15,922 bases of DNA from an uncultured Clostridia bacterium (GCA_944393455.1 CALYAH010000024.1:1-15922), one strand, 5' to 3'. Positions 5,878 through 14,615 are shown, counted from the stretch's first letter. Made by a program: numbers and translations. Notes: generated from the letters alone by a model not told the origin.

Positions 5878-8532
5878 ATGAAGTTTTTTACTAATAAAAG
5901 TATATGGACCAAAATTATAATTGTGCTCATATTCATAATTTTATTTGAATTTATAGTAGCAAAGCCGAGTTTAGGAGCAGACGTTGTTGAATTTGGAGGC
6001 AAACTAATATCACCAGTTTTATCTTTAGTTGTTTCATTAGGTGATGGTATTTTAGAGATTATGCATTCTTCCATTATGGGCGCACAAGAATCTCTGATAG
6101 AAGTTGATATGCAATCCACTTGGTGGGATATATTAGGAAAAGTAGTTGGAGCACTTATTGCAGCAGCATTTGTTGCAGCAGCTGTTATGTCAGGAGTAGG
6201 AATCGTAGGAATTATGGGAGCTGCTGTAAAGGGTATAGCTTTTGGAGTGGTTGGAGATAAGTGTATTGATTTACTTCAGCATTCTTTGGGAATGGATAGA
6301 GTTAGTACAGCAGCATTTGTTATGGAAAACTTACCAGAACTGTTGTATCTACCAGTATATACAATTAGTCCAGAGGAAATTTTCCAAGGTAATATCTTAT
6401 TATTTAATGTAGATTTCTTTAGTCCGCCTGTAGAAATAAAAGAAGCAATGAGAGATAGCGTAGATAAGGATGGAAAGGTAATTACAGACGCAAATGGAAA
6501 TCCAGTGCAAGAAGTAGATCATTATTATTATATAGATGAAAATGGAAATGAAGTAGTAACGTCATCACAAAATATTGCTGAAGATTTGAGAGGAATTATT
6601 AGCCAATGGTATGTAAGTTTAAGAAATATAGGATTAGTTTGTATGATGATAGTTCTTCTATACATTGGAATTAGAATGTTGTTATCAAGTGTAGCAAGTG
6701 ATAAGGCAAAATATAGACAAATGTTACAAGATTGGTTAATGGGATTGCTATTATTATTCTTAATGCATTATATTATGGCTTTTTCTGTAACAATAGTAAA
6801 TAAATTAACAAAAGTTGTTTCTACAAGTGTAGATAAAAATGGATATGCTGTGCGTATACCAGATGATGATGAACATGAGATAAGTAAAGTTTTAAATGAG
6901 AATGGACAATCTAGTATTCTTTTTGATGATGAAGGAAATCCATTATCAGAAGATGGAACTCAATTAAGTAACACAAAAGAATGTGCATATATAATGTATC
7001 CAACTAACTTGTTAGGAAAGCTTAGATTACAAACACAAATGGCAAATTGGGGAGCTCAATATGTAGGATATGGACTATGTTTTTTAATTATGGTATGTTA
7101 TACAGTATTTTTTGTATTTACATATTTAAGAAGGGTTTTATATATGGCATTCTTAACAATTATTGCGCCACTTGTAGCAGTAACATATCCAATTGATAAA
7201 ATGAATGATGGATCAGCGCAGGGATTTGATAAATGGTTTAAAGAGTATATTTTCAATCTATTAATACAACCAATGCATTTACTATTGTATTATGTATTAG
7301 TTACATCAGCGTTTACCTTAGCAAGTGAAAACTTATTATATAGCATTGTAGCAATAGGATTTATGATTCCAGCAGAAAGATTATTGAGAAACCTTTTCGG
7401 ATTTGAAAAAGCGCAAACACCAGGCTTACTTGCAGGACCTGCCGGTGCAGCACTTGCGATGACAGCGATTAATAAGTTAGGAAGCTTAAAAGGAAGTTCT
7501 AAGGGAAGTAGTGGAAGTAGTACATCTTCAGCGAGTACAGCGACTTCTTCAGATGATGAATCAGCAGTAAATCCTAGAATGAATAGCACCTTAGATACAA
7601 CAGGTGAAATGGCAAAGGGAGCTTTAGGAGAAACAGATGGTGATGAAGAACAACAAGCCATTAATGAAATGAGAAATCAAACACTAACAGACGAAGAAAG
7701 AGCATTTGTTGAACAAGAGCAAGCAAGATTGAATCAGCAAAGACAACAACAGATGAATCAACAAAGAGAAAGTCTGGCAGAAAGATGGGTAAGAAGAGGT
7801 AAGCAAAAAATAAAAAATGCACCAAAAAGATTAGGACGTTATGGAAAATCACAATTATATAAACTTAAAGAAGGAGCTAAGATGTCAGTAAAAAAATCTC
7901 CTGGAGGAGCAATAAGACTTGCTGGTACGGTAGCAGGAGCAACGGCTTTAGGAGCAGCAGCGTTGTCAGCAGGAATAGCATCAGGAGATCCTACACAAGC
8001 AGCACAATATACGGCAGCAGGAATAGGAGCTGGATATGCTTTAGGAGGAAATATAGGAGATCAAGCAGTTGATTCAATACAAACATTACGTTCACATGAT
8101 AACCCTGCCTATAATAGTAGACAGTATGATGACTTAGTAAGAGAAGATTACATTAAAAACTTTAGAAAAGAAAATAGAGATAAGATAAGACATAACTTTG
8201 ATAAAGAAGAAGCAAAAAGAATGTTAGATGATGGAGGGGTAGTTGAACAATTCTTACGAAACAATGTTAATGATGCTGATGATATAATAGCTGCTAAGAA
8301 GATGATGGATACTAATGAAGTATCAAATGTAAAACAAGCTTCAGCTTTAGTTAAGTATTCTAAGAGAGTTGGAAATGATTATAAATCAAGTAATGCAGGA
8401 AAATGGAGAGAAACATTTTCAGATGAATATCAACAAAAGGGATATACTAACGAACAAGCAGATAGAATGGCTAGAAAAACAATGGATCAAATTAAAAAAT
8501 TTAATGAGACTAAAGAAGATAATTATAAATAA
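5878..8532 (+). CDS. VirB6/TrbL-like polytopic T4SS channel protein
   Basis: This 884-residue membrane protein has a signal-like first helix (12-28), a Gly/Ala-rich hydrophobic region (89-125) and further helices at about 250-269, 284-302, 393-415, 419-437, 463-482 and 487-505. Two large loops (about 160-235 and 310-390) contain repeated DxxGN-type turns. The block from YLRRVLYMAFLTIIAPLVAV through FNLLIQPMHLLLYYVLV is typical of VirB6/TrbL proteins, which form the inner-membrane core of the channel. The C-terminal third is soluble and unusual: a Ser-rich linker (539-559), a Gln-rich coiled-coil-like stretch (610-640), a basic region (635-673), a Gly/Ala-rich segment (681-725) and a charged helical tail. 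TTGGAGG (5864-5870) is the ribosome binding site, 15 bases after VirB4. The tail may contact substrate or VirB4, which is inference. Confidence 0.82.
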   Translation: MKFFTNKSIWTKIIIVLIFIILFEFIVAKPSLGADVVEFGGKLISPVLSLVVSLGDGILEIMHSSIMGAQESLIEVDMQSTWWDILGKVVGALIAAAFVAAAVMSGVGIVGIMGAAVKGIAFGVVGDKCIDLLQHSLGMDRVSTAAFVMENLPELLYLPVYTISPEEIFQGNILLFNVDFFSPPVEIKEAMRDSVDKDGKVITDANGNPVQEVDHYYYIDENGNEVVTSSQNIAEDLRGIISQWYVSLRNIGLVCMMIVLLYIGIRMLLSSVASDKAKYRQMLQDWLMGLLLLFLMHYIMAFSVTIVNKLTKVVSTSVDKNGYAVRIPDDDEHEISKVLNENGQSSILFDDEGNPLSEDGTQLSNTKECAYIMYPTNLLGKLRLQTQMANWGAQYVGYGLCFLIMVCYTVFFVFTYLRRVLYMAFLTIIAPLVAVTYPIDKMNDGSAQGFDKWFKEYIFNLLIQPMHLLLYYVLVTSAFTLASENLLYSIVAIGFMIPAERLLRNLFGFEKAQTPGLLAGPAGAALAMTAINKLGSLKGSSKGSSGSSTSSASTATSSDDESAVNPRMNSTLDTTGEMAKGALGETDGDEEQQAINEMRNQTLTDEERAFVEQEQARLNQQRQQQMNQQRESLAERWVRRGKQKIKNAPKRLGRYGKSQLYKLKEGAKMSVKKSPGGAIRLAGTVAGATALGAAALSAGIASGDPTQAAQYTAAGIGAGYALGGNIGDQAVDSIQTLRSHDNPAYNSRQYDDLVREDYIKNFRKENRDKIRHNFDKEEAKRMLDDGGVVEQFLRNNVNDADDIIAAKKMMDTNEVSNVKQASALVKYSKRVGNDYKSSNAGKWRETFSDEYQQKGYTNEQADRMARKTMDQIKKFNETKEDNYK

Positions 8533-8552
8533 AAAAAGGAGAGAAAATAATT

Positions 8553-9494
8553 ATGGGAAATATAATTAGATTTTATAATCAAAATAGAAAAAGTATTTGG
8601 ATGTCCTTAATAATTATTTTCTTTCTATTTTTAATATTAAAATTAGTAAATGCTCTTATTGAGGCAAAACCAGAAGAAGAAACACTTCAGCAGGTTCAAA
8701 CAACAGAAGATCTTAATAATGGTCAAAGTAATGTAGTTATAAGTTCAGATAAATCAGGAGTATCGGGAGAAAGTGTGTCAACTAAAAATTTAAAAACAGC
8801 ACAAGAAATGATAGAAAGATTTTTAACTAATTGTAATGAACAAAAATACGAGGAGGCATATGAATTACTTACAAATGAGTGTAAAGAAGAGATGTATCCT
8901 TCTTTAGATACGTTTGTGAATTCTTATGCTTCTAAGATATTTAATGGACAAGATATTAATTGTAATATACAAAATTGGACAGGGAATATTTATAAAGTTG
9001 AAATTGCAGGTGATATTCTTGCAACAGGAAAAGTCAGTGAGGATACATTACAAGATTATATCACTATAGATAATGACAAGTTAAACATAAATAGATATAT
9101 AAAAAGAACAGAGATAAACAAAAGTAATGAAAAAGATAATATTAAAATAGAAGTTTTAAATAAGAATACTTATATGGATTATGAAACATACACAATAAAA
9201 ATAGATAATAATTCACAAAGTGATATTTTATTAGACACTAAAAGAGACATGAAAAGTATGTATATAGAAGATGACAAAGGAGTTAAATATTCTTCATATA
9301 ACCATGAATTAACCGAAGCAGACTTAACAATAACTAGAAATCATTCAAGAACAATAACAATTAAATATTATAGTTCTTACAACTCTAGTAAAGATATACA
9401 AAGACTTGCGTTTTCCGATATAGTCATGAATTATGATTCTAATACAAAAATAATTAGTAATGCACAAATAGAAGAAATAGGAGTAAATATGTAG
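8553..9494 (+). CDS. Anchored VirB8-like protein: NTF2-like plus Ig-like domain
   Basis: This 313-residue protein has a short cytoplasmic N-terminus, one membrane helix (about 15-35) and a polar linker. A domain at about 80-185 has the NTF2-like pattern (MIERFLTNCNEQKYEEAYEL, then a Phe/Tyr-containing helix and strands). NTF2-like domains are the fold of VirB8, TraM and TcpC-type T4SS proteins, which form periplasmic or wall-side rings of the channel. A second, strand-rich domain (about 196-313) resembles a DUF4352/Ig-like beta sandwich, starting IKIEVLNKNTYMDYETYTIKI. The ribosome binding site AAAGGAG is at 8535-8541. It sits between the VirB6-like gene and the hydrolase, the usual place for a VirB8-like protein. 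Fold assignments are by pattern only; a general lipoprotein-like NTF2 protein is the alternative. Confidence 0.6.
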   Translation: MGNIIRFYNQNRKSIWMSLIIIFFLFLILKLVNALIEAKPEEETLQQVQTTEDLNNGQSNVVISSDKSGVSGESVSTKNLKTAQEMIERFLTNCNEQKYEEAYELLTNECKEEMYPSLDTFVNSYASKIFNGQDINCNIQNWTGNIYKVEIAGDILATGKVSEDTLQDYITIDNDKLNINRYIKRTEINKSNEKDNIKIEVLNKNTYMDYETYTIKIDNNSQSDILLDTKRDMKSMYIEDDKGVKYSSYNHELTEADLTITRNHSRTITIKYYSSYNSSKDIQRLAFSDIVMNYDSNTKIISNAQIEEIGVNM

Positions 9495-9511
9495 CAAAGA
9501 GAGGTGATAGC

Positions 9512-12511
9512 ATGGATGAACTAAAAAAACAACTAAAAAATAGTATTGCAAAATGGGGAAAAAGAGCTTTAAAATTTATATTATTACCAATAATGATAAT
9601 TATTATCTTTCTTTTGGTACTTATTCCATCTTTTGTGTATTTTATAACAGTAGATGATGGAACTTATAAAGAAGATGATTGGAGTAGCCCAGGTTTTGGA
9701 AGTGCAGTATATGAATCAGAAGCATCAATTAACAGTGATGGAACAATAACAGCAGGAAAAACAGCAGAAGACATTTGGAATGAATTAGTTGCAAATGGTA
9801 GTAGAGTAGAAGAATATTTGTCAGGACCAGAATCATTAGCTAAATTAATGAATGCAGAGCTAATAACTAAATTTCCGGATATGAGAGCAAATCCAGATGA
9901 TGAAATTGATTGGAAAAGTGTGGATTTAACTAAAAATCAATTACAAGGAATAATTAAACTTAAAAGATCAGATGACCAAGGCAATGTATCTACATTAAAA
10001 TACACAGATATAGATACTTTTTATAACTGGATAGAACAGTATAATGAAAATGGAGATGAAACAGCCAAGCAAAATGCTTTAAGCCATTTCATTATAAAAC
10101 AAAATACAACATCTTCTAGTGATTATTCTACTAGTGATATGACAACAGATATAACAGATGCTATTGTTAAAGCAGCAAAGGAAACACCTTCACCAGGGGC
10201 AGGATTATGTCAGTCATGGGTTAGACAAGTTTATGCTAATGCAGGTTTAGGAAACAACTATATAGCAACGGCATATCTTGCTTTTAAACAAAACTGTGTT
10301 GATACAAGTAAAGATAATATACCAGTTGGAGCAGCTGTATATGGAACTGGTACAGGTAGCGCAGGACATGTTGGAATTTACATAGGTAATGGACAAGTAA
10401 TGGACAATGTAGGTGAAATAAAAACTAGTTCATTAGAAGATTGGATAAAATGGCAAGAAGAAAAAGGAAACGTACTTGATGGTAAATGTGGCTGGCTTGG
10501 ATGGGGATGGCAAGCAGGAGCACCAACTACAATTTCAGGTGGAGAAGAAAGTAATACTGAAGAAGATGAAAAAGAATACGGAAAAATAGAAACTACAGTG
10601 AAATCATATTCGATTGAAGTTGCAACATGGAGCCAAATAACAACAACAATAACAACAGACGACCCGGCATTAAAAGATAAAGAAAATGAGTCAAATACAA
10701 CCTATAATATGACAACAACAACTGTAAATTATCAAGAATTAGTAGATAAATTCACAATGCCATTCAACTTTTTATGGGCACTATTAGTAGTTGGAGAAGA
10801 AGAAGATTTTGTATTAGAAGTAGCTGACTTAGTTTATAATAGCGATATTGAAATTACAATACATGACAATTATACTAAAAATACAGATGAAGATAAGTGG
10901 ACATTTAAAAAAGAAAATAAAAATCTTGTTTCTGGAACAGTATCAGTACCGCAAGCAGGTGTTTCACAAAATATACCAGAATTTACAGATTATGTATCAG
11001 AACACGACACTTACACATATACAAAAACAATTGTAACTGAAACAAATACATTAGAGATTGGATTAACTAAAGCAGATGTATGGATAGTTAAATATGAGAG
11101 AGAATACAAAAAAGGAGAAACACAAGTTACAACAACAACTGAGGAAAAAGAAGAACCAGACCAAGCAGATTATCCTACAGAAATAACATACGAATATGAT
11201 ACAGATGACTATGACCATGAAAAAATTGACCAAGTGGTAACGCAAGTAATAAATTCCGCACATGATAGAGGGCAATCATATTCAGCAGTAAAAAGGATAC
11301 ATGTAAAAGAATATTCTAAATATAAAGATATAAAAGATACAATAACTAATACTGTTGAAAGTATGCAATACACTTCTGAACCATGTAAAATACAAGAAAA
11401 AATAGATAAAAAGGCAGAAGAACCAAATTTTATAACTATATTTAACAAAAAAGAATACAAGAAAAATAAAAGTAATATAAAAAATGTAGCAAGTTGGCTT
11501 TTTGAAATATTAGAAACAAATGAAGATACAGCAGATATGGTGGATTTAGTAAAATACTTGCTATATATAGCAACAGATAAAAAAGTTAATTTTGGTGTAA
11601 CAGAATTTGATTTTGGAATATTTGACCCAGGAAACTTTTTAAGCTCTACTTTAGCACCAGGTGACTTGATTGTTAAAACAGATGAACCTAATGCTGCACC
11701 AACAGTGCCAAAAGAAACTTTAAGAGCTGGGTTATCAAAATGGGCTTCAGGACAAATGTTAAGTAATTCATTATTAATATTAGATAAAGTTATTGAGATA
11801 GAAGAACAATACCATATAAATGCTGTATTTATATATGGACTATTAAGAGATGAATCTGGTGTGGGTACAGCTGATACCTCATGGGTTAGAGAGAATAACT
11901 GGACAAGTTTAACATCATTAGGACACATTCAATATGCATCACCACAAGAAAACTTAGAAAAATTTGTTACATCTACTATATGGGGAAGTTACTATTTTAG
12001 AGTTGGTAGATATAGCGTTCAACAAATAGGGGAAGTATATTGTGCTGATCCACCACCACCAGCATGGGCAAATAATGTTTTAGGATTTATGAGAGATTTA
12101 TATGCGGCATGTGGAGTGGAAGTTACAGATGAAGCAATAGGTAACACTCAAGTAATAGATATTGCAAGATCTAAATTAGGAAGTAGATATGTTTATGGAT
12201 CAAAAGGACCAGATACATTTGACTGCTCTGGATTTGTATATTGGTGTTTCAAACAAGTTGGAATTAGTGTTCCAAGTTCAAGTGATGGATATAAAAAATA
12301 TAAAGGAACAAGTAAAGAAGTAGGATTTAATCAAATGCAACCAGGAGACATATTAGTTAGATTTGCAAGTGGAAATAGAACAGGACATGTTGCAATTTAT
12401 ATTGGTAATGGCCAAGATATAGAGGCTATGAATGAAGAAAGAGGAGTTACAACGGCAAATATTAAAAATAGCAATGGAGATAGATATACTCACGTATTTA
12501 GATTTGAATAA
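9512..12511 (+). CDS. Anchored multidomain peptidoglycan hydrolase (VirB1 role)
   Basis: This 999-residue protein has one N-terminal membrane helix (about 20-46), placing the rest outside the cell. Residues 218-345 look like an NlpC/P60-type peptidase, with Cys233 in GLCQSW and His286 in GHVGIYIG. A long strand- and Thr-rich region follows (about 350-620), then a helical part. Residues about 760-880 resemble a glucosaminidase/lysozyme-like domain with candidate acid Glu781 in LLRDESGVGTA. Residues 885-999 form a clear NlpC/P60 peptidase with Cys905 in FDCSGFVY and His959 in GHVAIYIG. Such enzymes cut stem peptides and glycan strands; Gram-positive T4SSs use one (VirB1/CwlT/TcpG-like) to open the wall for the channel. 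Most known versions have one glycan-cutting and one NlpC/P60 domain, so the second peptidase-like domain is unusual. The ribosome binding site AGAGGTGA is at 9499-9506. Confidence 0.85.
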   Translation: MDELKKQLKNSIAKWGKRALKFILLPIMIIIIFLLVLIPSFVYFITVDDGTYKEDDWSSPGFGSAVYESEASINSDGTITAGKTAEDIWNELVANGSRVEEYLSGPESLAKLMNAELITKFPDMRANPDDEIDWKSVDLTKNQLQGIIKLKRSDDQGNVSTLKYTDIDTFYNWIEQYNENGDETAKQNALSHFIIKQNTTSSSDYSTSDMTTDITDAIVKAAKETPSPGAGLCQSWVRQVYANAGLGNNYIATAYLAFKQNCVDTSKDNIPVGAAVYGTGTGSAGHVGIYIGNGQVMDNVGEIKTSSLEDWIKWQEEKGNVLDGKCGWLGWGWQAGAPTTISGGEESNTEEDEKEYGKIETTVKSYSIEVATWSQITTTITTDDPALKDKENESNTTYNMTTTTVNYQELVDKFTMPFNFLWALLVVGEEEDFVLEVADLVYNSDIEITIHDNYTKNTDEDKWTFKKENKNLVSGTVSVPQAGVSQNIPEFTDYVSEHDTYTYTKTIVTETNTLEIGLTKADVWIVKYEREYKKGETQVTTTTEEKEEPDQADYPTEITYEYDTDDYDHEKIDQVVTQVINSAHDRGQSYSAVKRIHVKEYSKYKDIKDTITNTVESMQYTSEPCKIQEKIDKKAEEPNFITIFNKKEYKKNKSNIKNVASWLFEILETNEDTADMVDLVKYLLYIATDKKVNFGVTEFDFGIFDPGNFLSSTLAPGDLIVKTDEPNAAPTVPKETLRAGLSKWASGQMLSNSLLILDKVIEIEEQYHINAVFIYGLLRDESGVGTADTSWVRENNWTSLTSLGHIQYASPQENLEKFVTSTIWGSYYFRVGRYSVQQIGEVYCADPPPPAWANNVLGFMRDLYAACGVEVTDEAIGNTQVIDIARSKLGSRYVYGSKGPDTFDCSGFVYWCFKQVGISVPSSSDGYKKYKGTSKEVGFNQMQPGDILVRFASGNRTGHVAIYIGNGQDIEAMNEERGVTTANIKNSNGDRYTHVFRFE

Positions 12512-12522
12512 GGAGGATAGAA

Positions 12523-13833
12523 ATGAAGAAGATTAGAAATATTATTATAATTATTTCGATTATAATAGTTATTATGATTATTATAATAGCGATTGCCTTA
12601 AAAAATAACCAATCTAATCAAGAAGTAACAGAAAATTATGTTGAAAATGCAGAAAATGAAGGCGGAGATGAAAGTACTCTTTATCAAACAAATAAGGTAA
12701 AAGACCCTAATATTTTCTATTCTATCTCTTACTGTATAGAAAGATATTACAACAGTTTATTTTATGAGGATGGGGTTAACATCCAAACCGATATAGAAGA
12801 AAAAAGCAAAGAGATATATAACATGCTAAGCAAAGAATATATAGATACCAATGAGATTACGCAAGCAAATGTGTTTGAAAAATCAGAAAGATTAGATAAT
12901 ACGGTTGCTTTTACACCAATAGAAATAGATAGTTATTCTATGGAAGAATATGAAATATTTAAAGTTACAGGAGAACTTAAAGATTCAGAAACAGAGCAAG
13001 TATTTGGGGAAAGAAAATTTATAGTAACTCTTGATTATAATAATACAACATATTCTATTTATCCTTTGGCAGAAAATACAGACATGACCAAGGTAAATAT
13101 AGGAACAGATGAAGCAAATATGAGTCCAATAGAAAAAAATGATAATAATCAATTTATTATTATAACAACTAAATATGATGCATTATTAAAAAGATATGTT
13201 GCTTATTATAAGAGCCTTACTAAAACAAACTTACAAAAAGCATATGATATGTTAGAAGAAGAATATAAAACAAAAAGGTTTGGAAATTTTGAGAAATTTC
13301 AACAATATATTCAAAATAACCAAGATATTGTAGAAAGAATTAATGTAGCTAAGTATCAAATTCAGGATGGAGAAAATTATACTCAATATGTTATATTAGA
13401 TGATTTAGGAAATTACTATTTGATAAAAGAAAATGCTGTTATGGATTTTGAAATTATGCTAGATACATATACAATAGATTTACCAGAATTTTTAGAAAAA
13501 TATGAAAGTGCAGACAGACAAAACAAAATAGGAATGAACATAGAAAAAATACTTAGTGCAATTAACTTAAGAGACTATGAATATGTATATAATCATTTAG
13601 ATGAAAACTTTAAAAATAATTATTATCAAACAGAACAAGCTTTTGAAAATGATATAAAAACAAAATTATTTGATTACAATTATGTTGAATATAATACATA
13701 TGAAGAACAAGGAAATTTAGGTATAATGGGAGTAATAATTTATAATAGCGACAAGAGTCAACAAAGAAATATGAATGTAATAATGAGAATAGAAGAAGGA
13801 ACAGATTTTGTTATGTCATTCAGTATAGAATAA
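12523..13833 (+). CDS. Anchored protein with three NTF2-like (VirB8-type) domains
   Basis: This 436-residue protein has a very Ile-rich membrane helix (about 7-26) and an acidic linker, then three successive domains of similar plan at about 63-182, 213-318 and 335-436. Domains two and three share a helix-turn signature (KAYDMLEEEYKTKRFGNFEKF and YVYNHLDENFKNNYYQTEQAF) that also matches the NTF2-like domain of the 8553-9494 product. The first domain is more diverged. NTF2-like folds are used by VirB8 and by TcpC, which has two copies; three in one chain would be larger. The ribosome binding site AAGGAGG (12510-12516) overlaps the stop codon of the hydrolase gene, so translation is probably coupled. 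I infer an external scaffold of the channel. There is no enzymatic motif. Fold and copy number are inferred by eye. Confidence 0.6.
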   Translation: MKKIRNIIIIISIIIVIMIIIIAIALKNNQSNQEVTENYVENAENEGGDESTLYQTNKVKDPNIFYSISYCIERYYNSLFYEDGVNIQTDIEEKSKEIYNMLSKEYIDTNEITQANVFEKSERLDNTVAFTPIEIDSYSMEEYEIFKVTGELKDSETEQVFGERKFIVTLDYNNTTYSIYPLAENTDMTKVNIGTDEANMSPIEKNDNNQFIIITTKYDALLKRYVAYYKSLTKTNLQKAYDMLEEEYKTKRFGNFEKFQQYIQNNQDIVERINVAKYQIQDGENYTQYVILDDLGNYYLIKENAVMDFEIMLDTYTIDLPEFLEKYESADRQNKIGMNIEKILSAINLRDYEYVYNHLDENFKNNYYQTEQAFENDIKTKLFDYNYVEYNTYEEQGNLGIMGVIIYNSDKSQQRNMNVIMRIEEGTDFVMSFSIE

Positions 13834-13844
13834 AGAAAGGAGAG

Positions 13845-13876
13845 GGGATATATACTATATAATATGTATATATCCC
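13845..13876 (+). promoter_or_regulatory. Perfect inverted repeat between Shine-Dalgarno and ABC ATPase start
   Basis: GGGATATATAC (13845-13855) and GTATATATCCC (13866-13876) form a perfect 11-base stem with a 10-base loop. AAAGGAG (13836-13842) lies just before it and the ATG (13887) lies 10 bases after it, with no other ribosome binding site in between. Folding would leave about 14 unpaired bases between SD and start. It could regulate translation or be a protein operator. It lacks an adjacent T tract, so it is not a standard terminator. Confidence 0.7.
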
Positions 13877-13886
13877 AAAAGTTTTT

Positions 13887-14615
13887 ATGATAGAATTAAA
13901 AAAGGTATCCAAAAGTTTTAGGAAAGGCGAAAAAGTAATAGATAATATTAATTTGGAAATAAAAGATGGAGAAATATTTGGATTTTTAGGACCAAATGGT
14001 GCAGGAAAAACAACTACAATAAGAATGATGACAGGGATATTAGAAATAGATGATGGAGATATTTTTATTGATGGAAACAGTATAACAAATAACCCTGTAG
14101 AAGCGAAAAAAGGCATAGGACTTGTTCCAGATACTCCAGATATGTTTTTAAAATTAAAAGGATTTGAGTATTTAAATTTTATTGCAGATATGTATCAAGT
14201 ACCAGAAGAAGTAAGAAAAGAAAGAATAGCAAAGCTTGCTAAAGAATTTGATATCTATGATGCTTTAAATAATAAAATGGAAACTTATTCCCATGGAATG
14301 AGACAAAAGATGATTGTGATTGGTGTTTTATTGCATAATCCTAAGAACTGGATTCTAGATGAACCAATGACTGGTCTAGATCCTAAATCTTCATATTATC
14401 TGAAAGAAAAAATGAAACAACATGCAAAAGAGGGAAATGCTGTGTTTTTTTCTACACATATATTAGAAGTAGCAGAAAAATTGTGTGACAGAATAGGAAT
14501 TATAAATGACGGAAAAATAATACTTTTAGGAACATATAAAGAAATAAAAGAAGAATTTAAAAATAATACTTCTTTAGAAGAAATATTTATGGAGATAACA
14601 AAAAATGTGGAATAG
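13887..14615 (+). CDS. ABC-2-type transporter ATP-binding protein
   Basis: This 242-residue nucleotide-binding subunit is complete, starting MIELKKVSKSF. Walker A is GPNGAGKTT (about residues 35-43), the ABC signature region is YSHGMRQKM (about 134-142), Walker B is WILDEPMTG (about 155-163) and the H-loop is STHILE (about 190-195). The signature's SHGMRQ form is typical of drug, peptide or lipid exporters of the ABC-2 class. It overlaps the downstream permease gene by 11 bases, so the two form one transporter. It follows the last T4SS gene by 53 bases without a clear terminator, so read-through is possible. A functional link to the T4SS is unproven. The substrate cannot be told from sequence. 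Confidence 0.95.
   Translation: MIELKKVSKSFRKGEKVIDNINLEIKDGEIFGFLGPNGAGKTTTIRMMTGILEIDDGDIFIDGNSITNNPVEAKKGIGLVPDTPDMFLKLKGFEYLNFIADMYQVPEEVRKERIAKLAKEFDIYDALNNKMETYSHGMRQKMIVIGVLLHNPKNWILDEPMTGLDPKSSYYLKEKMKQHAKEGNAVFFSTHILEVAEKLCDRIGIINDGKIILLGTYKEIKEEFKNNTSLEEIFMEITKNVE

Noticed and set aside
8369..8569. Small + frame across the junction of the VirB6-like and VirB8-like genes
   Set aside because: It overlaps the ends of two supported genes, and the ribosome binding site at 8535-8541 serves the downstream gene. The product is Lys/Ile-rich with no sign of function.
11209..11928. 239-codon open frame on the minus strand inside the hydrolase gene
   Set aside because: It overlaps a clearly coding region and shows no start signal or recognisable domain; such frames are common opposite AT-rich genes.
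13845..13876. Inverted repeat as an intrinsic terminator of the T4SS operon
   Set aside because: The stem is AT-rich in the middle and is followed by AAAAGTTTTT rather than an immediate T tract; the other direction also lacks a T tract.
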